Position numbers and translations under genes: made by a program | Origin: Pithys albifrons albifrons | Taxonomy: Eukaryota; Chordata; Aves; Passeriformes; Thamnophilidae | Length of the DNA: 64,000 nucleotides | Direction: 5' to 3' | Assembly: GCF_047495875.1 (NCBI RefSeq) | Contig: NC_092465.1 | Coordinates: forward strand, 8,543,160 to 8,607,159 | Notes under the pieces: generated by a model | What the model saw: only the letters and a program-made list of their open reading frames with translations | Told to the model about the DNA's origin: nothing | Databases searched by the model: none | Shown: positions 25,801 through 38,187 of the stretch, piece by piece | How positions within the stretch are numbered: position 1 is the stretch's first letter | How the letters are laid out: each line of letters opens with the position of its first letter

Positions 25801-28124
25801 AAAACCTCTGCTCATGTGCAGTGTTATTGCAATGCACCTGTCCTTCAATTCTTGTCCTTCCTGAGCACTGAGGAACAATCAGGGCACTTTAAGTAGCCTT
25901 CCTACTATTTGGAAATACCTGCCCACTTGTGTATTTTCTCTGAACTATCCGTGCTAATTTCCCCCATATTTCTTTGGAGTAAGCATAAATTTTATGCTTT
26001 TCCTTACCCTTTAAAATCCCTTTCTTATAGTCCAAGGGCAAGTCTCAGTTATGGCCATAGACTTCAGAAGGTTCAGCCTTCTTTGGATATTTTGCACTTG
26101 CTAATACATGGGAAAGGTTTTGGAAAACAGGGTTACTAACTGAATGATATGCAAAGGAGACTGGATTAGGACCTGAGAGAGAAGCTGAATTTGATATTTT
26201 AAGATTATTTTAAATTAAACATTAATAACCTGGAGGTCCAGAGAAGATGCGAAGAGAGTTTCAGTGTTCAAAACAAAGTAGAAAAAAGTGTAATTCTTGA
26301 AAGAAATATCATAGGATACACTTCATAATTCCTGGTGTTGTTCAGCAGAAAAGAAAATCTCAGTCTCACAGAAATTCATGTTGCAGGAGATCATTTTATT
26401 CAATTCATAAATCCTTATAACAAAGATTTTTGCTTTGCCAATTATCCAGATATTCATTTCACAGGAGATAATGAAGTATGTGGTAAATGTTTCAGCTGAT
26501 CTTATTTTAATATTTCACCATTCATGTGACAAAATGCCATACATAAAATGTTACATCAAGTTTTTTATTGGTATAAAATAATGATACCTCAAAACATTAT
26601 GCATGCTCATGGATGGGAGTCTAAAATCAAAACCCATAAAACGTGTTATCAGAGGTTGTGTCTCTCATAAATGGCAGCTGTGCTCTCCTCCCATAATGTC
26701 ACTGCCAAGCAAAGTGAGATAATAAAACTCATTTTTCTTTGGCTTATTTTCGTTATAAATGATATGAGAAGAAGTCATACATTTACTACCTGATTGAAAA
26801 GCTTTTTAACATTTGATACTTGCAGAGAACTACAAAATGTCCTTTCTGTCTCAGACTCAGCAGTTACTGAAACCAGTCTGCAGGTTTGTCTGCTTGTCTT
26901 CGACTGTGGGACTGGATTATTTGCTTTTAATTCAAAATATGGATATTGTAATTATCTGAGAATACTGTCAATGTGTGTAGTACATCACTGACTACATCTT
27001 GCTCAGAAGCAGTTATGCAGCACTACTTAAAAAGAAGAGCAAAGCCCTGTAATTCTAAACAGCACAGTCATATTACACAGTTACATTTACCAAAAAAAAT
27101 GCTTTACCAAAACATCAGTGTAAAAAACAAATTGGAAATGAGTGAAAGGTGTCTATTCATTCAGCTTAAGAATAGTTAAATAAAGCTACCTTCTCTACCT
27201 CTGAGTTGCCAATAGGATCTTTGCAGAATGCAGATAAAAATCCCTCCAGCTCTGGCTCACATGACTGCATTTTGGAGCATGTTCAGAGGTTTTATATTTT
27301 TTTCTATCACATAAAATTACAAAATTTCCTTAAACTCTCACAAGTCCTCTTTGTGATGAAATTTTATTTAGTGGGAAATATCCTAAAGAGAAGCAACTTC
27401 CACAGCATTTGTAGGTCTTAGAATTTGTGTGTAATTGCCCCAGAGAAATTCCCAACTCCTGCTTCACCATGGCCAAGTGGAAGCACTCGGTGAGCCCATC
27501 GTGGAATTCCACAGTGCTGTTTGTAGAAAGGGTCAAGTTCAGAGCAAGAAATCCTGCTATGTTTGAATAGTAATATGTACAGGGAACATCTTAAACTCAT
27601 GCCTGTGGTTTTCTGAAGAGACTTACTCCTGGTAGCTCTTTATTTTCTCACTGTTCTTTTCATCTTTTCTGATCTGGTTTTCTCTCTTTTACGGTCCTGT
27701 TCTTCTCCTTTCTGGAGCAGAAAGACTGGATTAACAACAGTGACAGAGTTATTGCTTTGCTGTCTCAGCAAAGGTCTTTTTTGATCTTTACTAACAAACA
27801 AATGAACTCAAACTGAGTTTAGTTCTCATTCCCAGTGGGCAGAAGCAGAGGTGTTTTGAAGAGGCTGTCCTGGTCCTCAGATTGCTGTCTAAGGGATACC
27901 TGAGATGTGCACAATGCATAAGATCAAGGATTCATTTTTCTAGTTCAGAAATCCACCTGACAGCCATCTCAGGACTTTTACAGATTTAAAAAATGTCAAA
28001 GACACAAACAGTTATGAACTGTGGCCACCTGAAGAAACCTGACAAAGCTGCTTCAGTTTCTAGGGATAAACAGAAAGTACATCAATAACTCTTAGCACTG
28101 CAGTTTGAAATTAATAATCTCTAT

Positions 28125-28163
28125 TTGTTTTTGGTTTGGTTTTGGTTGTTTGTTTGTTTTTTA
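28125..28163. repeat. (TTTG)n-like simple repeat
   Basis: T/G-only sequence with repeated TTTGG and TTTG units, degenerate at its left end. Confidence 0.7.
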
Positions 28164-28415
28164 ATTTTCTGAAGACAGCATTTTTTTTTAGTGGACTAGT
28201 TTGATTCATGCATTGCAAAGATACTGTCTTGCAAAGAAGCCAGGAATTTCCATAACTTTCTTATAAACATTAAACTTTAAGAGGAAACTTTTAGAAGTCG
28301 TAATCTTTTTTCTTGCAACACCTCTATGAAAAACCTTGTGGGAAAATGAGCATTGCAGGTGGCTGGTCTGAAACACCCAGCTCTTCAGCTCTAGCTCTGG
28401 ACAGCAGAAAATATT

Positions 28416-28564
28416 ACAGAATCATTGAATTGTGGAAGAGGCCTTAAAGAGCATCTTGTTTCAATCCCTCTGCTGTGGGCAGGGACACCTTCCATTAAAC
28501 CAGGATGCTCAAAGCTCCTTCCAGCCTGGCCTTGAGCACTTGCAGGGATGGGTTGTCATCACAT
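28416..28564 (-). mobile_element. CR1 LINE, 5'-truncated 3' end (antisense)
   Basis: Read on the plus strand, this is the reverse complement of the CR1 tail: ACAGAATCATTGAATTGTGG, CCTTAAAGAGCATCTTG, GGGCAGGGACACCTTCCA, CCAGGATGCTCAAAGC, then CTGGCCTTGAGCACTTGCAG. The element therefore lies on the minus strand with its 3' end at 28416. About 150 bp survive. Divergence is moderate and there is no coding capacity. Confidence 0.92.
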
Positions 28565-31500
28565 AAAAGTGATTTTTAGAAGCCAGATTACTGAATTTTG
28601 AAGGCTTGGGTTTGGTAGTATTTCACACTTCCCCACTGTGTTTCCTGGCATGTGTAAGAGCACCAAGAGTGTACCAGTTCTTGGGCCTCACAGGATTTAA
28701 ATTTTAACCTCCAGGCTCAAGCCCCTAATTAGACAGCTGAAATGGGGTTTCCTGTGTTTTATCCTGCTCAGCCAAACTGTTGGGCCAGTGTCTGTTTTTT
28801 AAGAAACTTAATTTCTTTCATTAAGCTTTTTAAATGTAAAAAGATCTGGATTTAAAAAGCTCCCATTACTCATAACTCTGGGTTGAATATCTTGTTTTAC
28901 ATTGTTATTTAAATGGCATTGAAACAGCCCTGGGCAAGATTGTAAGGCAGCACTCCTAGTGAGCCCTCATAAAGACAAGATGTTCATCTCATCGGGCAAT
29001 TGCTGAGAACAGAAAAAGATAAATTATTTTTAATGGCACCTGGAAATGCTGCTTGCTAACAATAGAAGCATAATCCCCTTCTCCTGCCTCCCTTCTGTAG
29101 CATCCTCAGCAGAAACCTCGGGGAGGAGCAGCCTTAGCAGGTCAGTTGGGATAATGTTGGCAGAAGCAATCCTTTCATTTGCTTTTCCTTTCTGGAATAA
29201 GTATGTTTTGTTTATCTGAACTGTGTATTGGGGCTATTTGCAGAATGTCTGAAAACTTTCAAGAGACACCTTCCCCACCTAAACCAACCATAATAAAGCA
29301 ACCGTAAAATTTAATTTCTGCTGAAGAAGTGAGTTACCTTTTACTTAATAGCACCAATAAAATGGTACTAAACATATATGGAAAGGTCAGAGCAGGAATT
29401 GAAGGAAGGCTTTTTTTAATCATTTGAGTCTGACAAAAACCCGAAAGTAGAGTATCCATTTGTGGATAAAGGCATTGATGTTTTTATCTTTTCTGCAGTG
29501 TTGTTATGTGTTGTTTCTATGAACTTCAGCACTGTAGCTTTATGTTACTGTACAAGTCTATATCTATAAACTAAACAAGGACTGAAGTTTTTAAGGCAGG
29601 CTTAGTCACCAAGTGCCACAGAAAGGAGATAAACCTCAGAGAGAATGAAATCCAAAGTTAACTCCACCATGACTAGACAGATTGTGCTCTCCTGCAGCTG
29701 GTGGTGTCCAAGTCTGCACACCAAAAGCTCTCACTGCTCCTGCACCAAGTGCAGATCTCACTAAAGATTTGCAAATTGTGCCACCAAATGGCTCTGCCTG
29801 CTCAGACCTTCTCCACAGAGATCCTGCTCCAATGGTGGATGTGGATAGTGTGTTTTAAGACTCCTTCCCTTAAGAAGCTTCCCTAGCATTACAAATCACA
29901 GCTTGGTGTCACTGAGCTCCTTCCTGCCAAGAGAACAAGAGAGTGACTAAGGCATCATCTAGGTGAAGTACCCCAAACACAACAGGGGGCTGCCTGGGCC
30001 ATGCAGATATGTCAGAGCAGGCAGAAAAGGTGAAAATCACTTTGGAGTTGATTGATCTCAATAGTTACTCAAGACTCAGCAGTGAAGAGGTGACAAAAAG
30101 CAAAAATATTTAAGACTAAATCAGCCTGAAAATATCAAGCTTCATACCACTAAAAATATGGTATTTAGTGATTCATTTTTAGATCTATACTGGACTAATG
30201 ACTAAATTAACTACACACACGTTTTGGCTGTCAACAATGGAAAAATCATCAACAAATGCACAATCTATTTGTAGGAAGAGATAAAATTTGAAAAAGGACC
30301 TTGATATATCATATTCAAGGCAGTTTTGACTGATGAGCTAAGAGTATAGGCAGGCACTGGCAGGAGAAATAGAAGATTATGCTGAAAGCATGATGGATTT
30401 GTTGAGGCTCACTACAATGAAAACAGTATACAACAAAATTAGTTATGAAAAGAAATATTCACAAATGTTGTTATCAACTTTGAAAAAATTCCTCTGACAT
30501 GCAGAAAAATCAAGGGGGGAAAATTATCTCTCAGGAACATTTGAGAGGACATATAGAAAGAATGAGCATGTCCTTAGCTGAAGAGAGTAAATGGGAAGGT
30601 GTTTTTCTAAAATATTCTTGGAAAACGTTGGTTGGATTCAAGAATTTTGTCAACTTCTTGTATTTTGTATGGGAAGGAGAAAGAAAGTTAAGGTTTCAGC
30701 TTCTTCTACAAAGACTTAGTAATCAAAGGTCATTAGACTATATATCTTACAGTAATTAATGTGAAATGAGAGCAATTAGTGATCCTTCATTAATGAGTCT
30801 GTTATATTAGATTAGTCAGCTTCTATTTTTGTCAGAGCTATTTAACATGCCTTATGAAAGACCTTTTTTCAGACTTCAATCTCCAGCTGCCCCCTATGTC
30901 CTGCCTGCTGCACTGGGTGCTGTGAGGATTAGCCAATCTTTGAAAGGATTTATTAGAATGTTCGTGAAGGACATTGAACTCCTCAGATGAAAAAATAAAC
31001 ACAAGGGCAAATTATAATTATCACTATTCCAACCTATTCAGTATAAACACAAAGTTAAAACAAGTTACTCATTAACTGACTGTTTTCATATTTACACTGA
31101 TATTCATCTGGATATTCAGTTGTTTTTCCCATTATTGGCAGCAAAACTGGAGTAGGATCTCTACTGTGAGATCTGACCCTTTCATCTCAGATGATGTGAG
31201 AGGTCTTTTTCAAAAATCAGAAAAGTGGAACTTACATATTCATTATCAGCTGCCAGATTTGAAATTCATCTGAACTCTGCTCTGTGATAATCTACAATAC
31301 TAAAACTTCAAAGGCATTATTCTTTTTATTCATAAATACTACCAGTTCTGACTTTTTATATCAGTTAAAAATTGCTATGAAACTATTTAACTTAAACTTC
31401 CATATTTACCTTCTGCATGCAGGATGAATAGGAAGCATATATTTGCCTTTGTTTCTTCCTTTATTGATGTTGTGGCATTTACTTAGTTATTTTCTGATAA

Positions 31501-32700
31501 TTGTTAGTAATGATATTTGCAATAGCACAAGTTGCAGTGTGGAAACATTTCTTGCTGGGATGATAAATTTAAATCCACAAAATTCTAGACAGTATGTTTT
31601 GTTACTGAAACAAAAGTTGTGAAATGTTTCACTCTTATTTATGAAGTATTTTATTATAGATAATATCTATTCTTTGATTTGCCTCTACAATCTAGTCATA
31701 CATGAACAGGAAAATCCTAAAATGCAAAGGAAATAAGAGAAAAAAGAAAAACCTTGATGCAAATTTTCCCATTGTTGAGTAACAAATTCTTCTCTAAAGA
31801 AAATTCTTACACATTTTTGCCAGAAGACAACTGAATTATGTGTAATTCATAGACAAAATATCTTCTTTGCTTTCTTCGCTTTTGAAAAATTAAACAAATA
31901 ATTCTTGGTATTGTCCAGATATTAGTTTGCTTCGCACTTTCCTGAGATGTTCCTCCTGCAGGGACATCCTTCTGAAAAACCACATGGCCTTTAAATATTG
32001 TAGCAAGCCCAGTGGTCTGATAAGCAGGTGGATTGTAGTATGTCTCTCTGTCTATCTCACGGTACTTTCTTGAGACATGCAGGACAAACACTGAATTTTA
32101 AAGCCCTAAATCCAGACAACCCCATGGTATAATCCTTTCTATAAACAGCTCAAAAAGTCTTTTAAAAGTAGAACTTGTTTACTCTTACTCAAATGGCCAG
32201 ACTGTGACAGTCTTGCTGCTTTGATCTTTAAGTGGGGGGTTTTACTGATTTCCAGATTAGTTAGAAAAATAATTTTTCTTTTCTTATTTTTTTTTTATTT
32301 ATCTGAATGGGTTTTTTTTATGGTTGAGTGTTCTCCTCTCACCCTCCCTTTATATTTATTTAAGGTTTTTTTTTCTGTAGGCAATAATCACATCCTCTTT
32401 TAATCTGAATTCTCCTGAGCTAAAAAAGTGGAAGGAGGCAATTTGGTCTCCCATTTTTAGATGCGTTCTTCTTCCCTCAGATCATTCTAATATCTTTTTC
32501 TGTACAATTGTGAATACTCACATTTACTCAGCCTGGGCTGAGGAGGACATACCTGTGTTTCTCTGTCCCTTCACCACACTGACACTTTCATGGCTGATGG
32601 ATTTGAGGTTCTTAGTCATCCCATAATCTGCTAATGCAGCAGACATTCCTTGAGCTACTGTTCCCAAATCTTTAGCATTTTTGTCATTTCCAACCGATAA
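28565..32700. other. Unique non-coding DNA
   Basis: I recognise no gene. A minus-strand 94-codon open frame at 31807-32091 is noted separately. T-runs occur at 32283-32297 and 32365-32375. No further mobile element can be supported by eye. Confidence 0.5.
31807..32091 (-). other. Unrecognised 94-codon open frame, coding unproven
   Basis: This minus-strand frame starts with ATG at 32091. It encodes a basic protein with no membrane segment and no domain I recognise. A lysine/arginine cluster (QKRRKQRR) lies near residues 69-76. On the minus strand, a short AG acceptor-like site precedes the frame, but its pyrimidine tract is poor. The N-terminal two thirds have a mixed, protein-like residue composition. 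The length is still compatible with chance in 64 kb. It could be a random frame, an exon of an unknown gene or an eroded retrocopy. Confidence 0.12.
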
Positions 32701-32759
32701 GATCCATTTTACAACAGAAATGTGTACTGTTGAGCACTGTGTGCTTGAACTGGCACTTC

Positions 32760-33560
32760 ATTCCCCAAATCTCTGCTGTCATTCCTCAGGCTGTGCAGTC
32801 TGTGTAGCAGTGATTATTATCAGTATTGGCAATGCCTCCCACCTTTGTGTCATCAGCAAATCTCAGACTCGTATTATTGTGCTGATGAAGTAAATGCAGG
32901 TAAAGGAAAGGCATAGTATATCCAGGTCATCACTGAAACAGTCCTCGGCAAATTCACTTCCAACCTTTCCTCTCATCGGCTACTTTCCCTTAGACACTTC
33001 ATCTTTTGCTATTCTTTGTGTTCCTTTTATTTTTCAACTAGCTCTCATTTATAAATTGTCATGTAGAATCACATCAAATGCTCCATGAAATTCAGATGCA
33101 GGTGAGTTACTGTATTTCCAGCAGACAGTTAAAATAATGAAAATGACTTTGGTTCATCCAGCTGTATACTTCTTTCTGTACCATCCTGTTGCTTTGCCTT
33201 CTGTTTGTCATTTACCTTTAATTCTTCTTTCAGGGTGATGGATCGAAGTCAGACTAATAGATCAAGGTCAGAAGTGATTTTCTGAACCTCTTTCCTCACT
33301 CATGCCTCTTCTTAAATGCAGGTACTTTATTTGCTGGGTTTGATTTTAGAGTGCCACTCTAATGGCTGTGCTTATGATATAGAAATGCAACAGCAGGTCC
33401 ATGGGCCTCCTGATCCTCCAGTCCTGCAGAAGGGCAGGAATGGGAGTGTTATCCTTTGTCTGCAGCTGTTGTGCTGCTCCAGCATTCCTTTTTCCACCTT
33501 TATTGATCACCTGCTCTGCCACCTGTGTGATGGAAGTCTCAAAGTTATGAGGGTGTCAGT
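32760..33560 (-). mobile_element. Old CR1/L3-like LINE reverse-transcriptase remnant (antisense)
   Basis: Read on the plus strand, a series of blocks follows the order of the antisense CR1/L3-type ORF2 in amniotes. They are TTTGTGTCATCAGCAAATCT (about 32844-32863), ATCCAGGTCATCACTGAAAC (about 32920-32939), ATCACATCAAATGCTCCATG with GAAATTCAGATG (about 33068-33098), GTCAGACTAATAG (about 33248-33260) and CCTCTTCTTAAATGCAGGTA (about 33305-33324). The order, spacing and direction agree with a degraded LINE whose sense strand is minus. All frames are broken and it encodes nothing functional. The ends are uncertain by hundreds of bases, and it is older than the short CR1 tails in the window. Confidence 0.55.
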
Positions 33561-36359
33561 ACAAACTCAGCACAAACCTTCAGCAGTTGTGTACAAACCT
33601 GAAGGAAAATCCAATGATATCATGAGTAGCACTCAAGTGTCTGCAGGTTAATGGGGCTTAAGAGCTTTTCTGGACAGGGGCCTAAGGAAGTCACACGTTA
33701 TCTTTGTGTCCTCATTATCAATGCCACTCTCTCAGCCCTGGCAGTGCCTTGTCAGTGCTGCTGCAGCTGTGAGCACCCCCCTCATCTCAGATATTTCTTT
33801 TGCCTCCAGTTTTACAGCTTCCTTGAGGAGCCACCAACAGCCTCAGCCCATGTGCTGGCACCCAAACAGGCAGAGTCAGGTCTATGAAATGAAATTCATT
33901 TTTCATGTTAAAATAAGTAAAACATTTCTACAGAGCTATCCATTCATCTGAAGAGTTATCTTTTCCTTTATGTATTGGAAGTTGTTCCACCGTTTCCTTA
34001 GTGATTTATTTCTGTGAATCTTGTCTGATTAAACACTCTAAGATTTATTCCTTCAATAATAGATTCCATGTAGAATTTTAATTGTAGAACAGTGGGAAAA
34101 GAGCTGGAACAGAATAAAAATATATGGATGTAATTCAATTTTTCTACTCATTTCAAGATTTTTTTTTACCTTTGGGGGCAAGTGTGTTTGGGGATGGTGA
34201 GGGGGATACAAGCTATAAATTCTACTTGAATGATCAGTAATAAAAATAAATGATCTTATTAAAAAATTTACAATTAAGCAATGAAATGTGGAATGACCAT
34301 ATTAGTTTGACAATAGGTGCCATGAGGCACATATATAAGAGAGTAGTGACAGAGCAGCAAAATCTAATTTTAGGCATAGAACATTCTCCATTATCTCTAA
34401 AATATACAGTATTTTTTACATACTTTTGGATTTGTCTTCCTACATATTACCAACAGTGGTCTTTTCTAACAGCATAGTTGTAAAAACCTGAAGAAATTAT
34501 AGGGCATTGTTGTCAGGATTTGCCCATCTTTAGATATTTATAAATTTTTGATAAAATGGTATTTCTTAAATGTTCATTTTAAAAGTGTAGTAAAGTAAAA
34601 GTGTATGAAATCTTACCAAACTGTATAAGGTTCTTCTCTAATGGTGGTGTATCACACAGAGTAAACCATTAAAGAGAGACATTTTGGAATGATGTGCAGA
34701 GATCTACAAATCTCATGGCTTCTTGTTTTCCTTACACCTGGCCACTTCAGTGCATTTTTTTTTCTGGGTGAAGCTTACTGTAAATAATTCTTTGTATTTT
34801 TGCTACTGTAGCATTTGGAGTCCTTGGGAATGTTCTAGGTCCCTGGGCTGCTTGGTGATGTACAGAGCAAAGTAAAAAGTTGGACTAGAACATAAAAAAG
34901 TGCTGTACTATTGATCAGCTTGCCAGTTCTACCACCTCAGCAGCCCAAAGGCTAATTCCTTGGATTCTCAGCAAGTGAGAGTTTCAGAGAAGAACCTGCT
35001 GGGGTAAGCTGTGATGCTGAAGCCATCAGGTGGATGCTCCACAGAGGATGCAGTGACCCTCTCATCTCAGGACACTGCCAGGGAAAGCATCCTCCCCCAG
35101 GCAGGCATGAGGAGTAAAAGTGTGAAAAAGTGGGTTTTGGAAGCAGGACTGTCAGGGTCACACCTGGCAAGAGGGGACATGCCAAGACCAACATAGTAAG
35201 TGTCCAGGAGGCTAATGGAGAGGGGAAGAAAGTGTATTTGAAGAGACCAAAGCCAAGTGCTGTTTGAAGCAAGACACTAAAGTGCAAGTCTAGACAAGAA
35301 TATTCATCTCTATTGAGAGCCAAGCAGTGTTAATTGCAGCACAATTGAATTCTCAATCTGTGACAGAATAAATGTTCATTTTACTGCAAACAGAATGTCT
35401 GTGTGTGTATCCAGCTAGTGCTTAAAACTGGTACAAGTGAGGCAAACCTTTCCAGCTCTGATGTGTCTGAGCCAGGATTAATGCATTCACTCACTTCTTT
35501 TGATCTGACATAATGTTAAGAACTCAGCAAAACATATGACAATGTTTCATACACTTAGATTTTTTAACAGAAGAGAATAGTCGTGTTTCACATTTTACTT
35601 TTGTTTTTCCATTTAGAAAGATTCCTCTTTCAATCTGGTTTCCTTTATATTTCAACTTTTCCATCTGCTAAATGGCAGGGAAAACACTTATTATTTATGT
35701 TAAGAGGCAATGGTTGGTCTGCTAAATAGTTTGAAAACGAGCAGTACCAGGGATCTGATTTTCAGGCAGAGCAAATAGCTCTGATGCCAAATGGCTTTAA
35801 TAGAACCAGGAGACATTGAGCACTAAACATAGAGATCTTTAAGTGTTTGTTTTTTTTTCCCAGGGTTAATATCTGTAGATGAAAAGCAGATAATTTTAAT
35901 TATATCATTTCAAGTTTCTTCTCATATCTTTTAGCCATATAGCAATTTTCAAACTCCTTATGTCAGTTACAGACTCAGGAACCAAGACCTACTCTGCATC
36001 CCAAGCATTTGCACTTGTTCCTGCACTTCAGTCTTGGGCTTTTGGCATTTTACCAGTGACTTCACAGGTATCATCCTGTTTCCATTCATAATTAATAAGC
36101 AAATGTTTCATACAGTGTTGTCAGTGGGTAGTATTATTATATTGTACATCAGGAGTTTAAATCAAAATAGACAAAGACTAATCCCTGTTAGTATCTTAGG
36201 AGATTTTGCAGATGTCAAACAGGCTGGAAGATACCTCAACATTGTTTTTATGGAAAAGATGAAAGTGTTTCACAGCATATTGATCTGTACCTGAACATGA
36301 ATGATTAATATCCTTTAGGTTCAGCTTTAGTTGGACTTTTTTAAAAGAAATCTATGATC
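33561..36359. other. Unique non-coding DNA
   Basis: I recognise no gene. The longest open frame is a minus-strand 123-codon one at 34952-35323. It has no recognisable motif and lies in a locally GC-richer stretch where stops are rarer. I see nothing else that can be supported. Confidence 0.5.
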
Positions 36360-36394
36360 TCATATGTCATATCTAACAATAGATCAAGAGATAG

Positions 36395-36440
<46 letters not shown>

Positions 36441-36489
36441 TATTTATACTATCCTTTATCATATGTCATATCCTACATTGTAAATCAAG
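36360..36489. repeat. (AT)n microsatellite between arms of a 99-bp-offset direct repeat
   Basis: A nearly pure AT array spans about 36396-36443. On its left is TCATATGTCATATC (36360-36373). Exactly the same 14-mer stands at 36459-36472 on the right. In both arms the similarity goes on for roughly 15 more bases, ending AATCAAG on the right (36489) and AGATCAAG on the left (36388). This fits a local tandem duplication of about 99 bp within which the AT array grew. Confidence 0.85.
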
Positions 36490-38135
36490 GCTTGACCAAA
36501 ACAAAAAAGTATAGAGATGCCAGACTTCTAATGTATATTTTTAGCATTTATGAATTCTTATTTTTATTTTTGACTGAAATTCACTTGACATATAATGTCA
36601 TTTCCCAAATATTCCTTTGTATTGAAAAACTCTCAGTGCTACTTGAGATGTATTATAGAAAGAATGTCAGTTCACCATTACTCTGCTTAAAAGAGACCCT
36701 TATTAAGAGGTTCATTTTTTAAAATCTTCTTTCCTTCTCCTATAAGCCAGAATAAATAAAAACAAGAAGTTGACTAGGAAGTTGAAAGGGGAAAAATGGG
36801 GGAAAATGATGAGTAACTTTTACAAAACAACAAAGACTTGTCTCAGTGTCTTAACTGAGCATCAAAGACTTCATATTTCTATTGAAAAGGAAGAGGAAAA
36901 TCAGTGCATCTCAAAGAGCCACATTAAAATTGATATATTAGGAAATGTAAGTTGCTACATTAATCATCCTTTCTGGAAATTTTCATGGAACTAAGTATTT
37001 ATTTCTTCATAGTGTATTGTCCAAGGATATCCAAAGGTATCTTCCCTTTTCCCTACGCTATCATTTTTGACAAATGAACCTCATTATCTCAACAGAAAAA
37101 TTCTGCTTTCATTGCCATGCACTGTAGATTACTTTTAATGCCTTGATTATGTTTCCAATCTAATACCTAGAAAAATGACAACCATTTTGAAAAGCTTTTA
37201 AAATAAACTTGAAGTCTCATAACCAGGTCAAACTGCTAAGAATTTGTTGGAGTTTTTTTTAAGGAATGACACTTAACAACTGAATAATATTGTAGCTGCC
37301 CAAAGTCTTGCACATAATTATACATCCTGCTTCATATTGGTGCTGGAAAAGCAGGAAGTCAAAATTCCTGTAAATATGTAATCTGAGTAATTTGATATGT
37401 CAGCCTGACCCATTACATGACTGACACATCCTTCGTGAAGCTGTCACTTTTGTGTAGTACTTAAATTTCCATTGCAATAATCCACTGTGACCCAGTAACA
37501 AAAGACAAGCAAATGTGGACATTATACTGCCTGAGGAAAACCTGCTCAGTACAATGAGAGCCAGCTCAGACAAGAGGAATTTGATTCTCTCCCTCTGCTT
37601 CAGAAACACATTCAGTTTGGCCTCCTGACAGAAGAATTTGGGTTGCTTGGATGTAAAAAGGTTTGAGACAATTGCATGGTTCATATTTTGAAGAGAAAAT
37701 CACTGCCTGCTTTTTCTGATGCTGAAAACAGCCTTTTCCCACCAAAATCCTTCAAGGCTGCTGGTTTGCTGGAGTCTTTGGGAGACAGAAAGTTGATCTT
37801 AGTCATGGTAATATCATTCATGTTCACTGTACCTACAATCTCAAATGGGAATTAATCACTTCTCTTGAGATTGTGTGTCATGCATTGGAATAAACCTAGA
37901 GTGAAGCGAGGCAGGAGACAGCTTGATGACACTATCACAAATAGGGCTGTGGATATACCCAGCTTAAACTGCTGGGAGTTTTTAATCAGAGGTGCCTGAA
38001 TTTAATTCTCAAGAAAATGAAATTAAATTTTTTCCCATCACCACTGATCAGTTTAAGAGCAAGACAAGGCATGAAGTAGTTGTATTTTCTTCCAGGCTTT
38101 CTGTCAAATCAAACAGTTAAACCTGGGCTCTGCAT

Positions 38136-38187
38136 ATCTAACTGTCTGTCTATCAGTTTATCTATCCAGCTGTCAGTCTATCTATAT
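38136..38187. repeat. Degenerate (CTGT/CTAT)n tetranucleotide repeat
   Basis: Interrupted CTGT and CTAT units over about 50 bp. This is a decayed microsatellite. Confidence 0.7.

Larger units (their letters stand above)
21587..28415. other. AT-rich non-coding DNA
   Basis: No gene, RNA gene or clear mobile element is visible. A 140-bp stretch at about 22707-22845 is almost pure A/T with TATATA and CATACA runs. A (TTTG)n-like tract lies at 28125-28163. A 96-codon plus-strand frame at 22329-22619 has no recognisable motif. The rest looks like ordinary unique sequence with unassignable old repeats. Confidence 0.5.
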
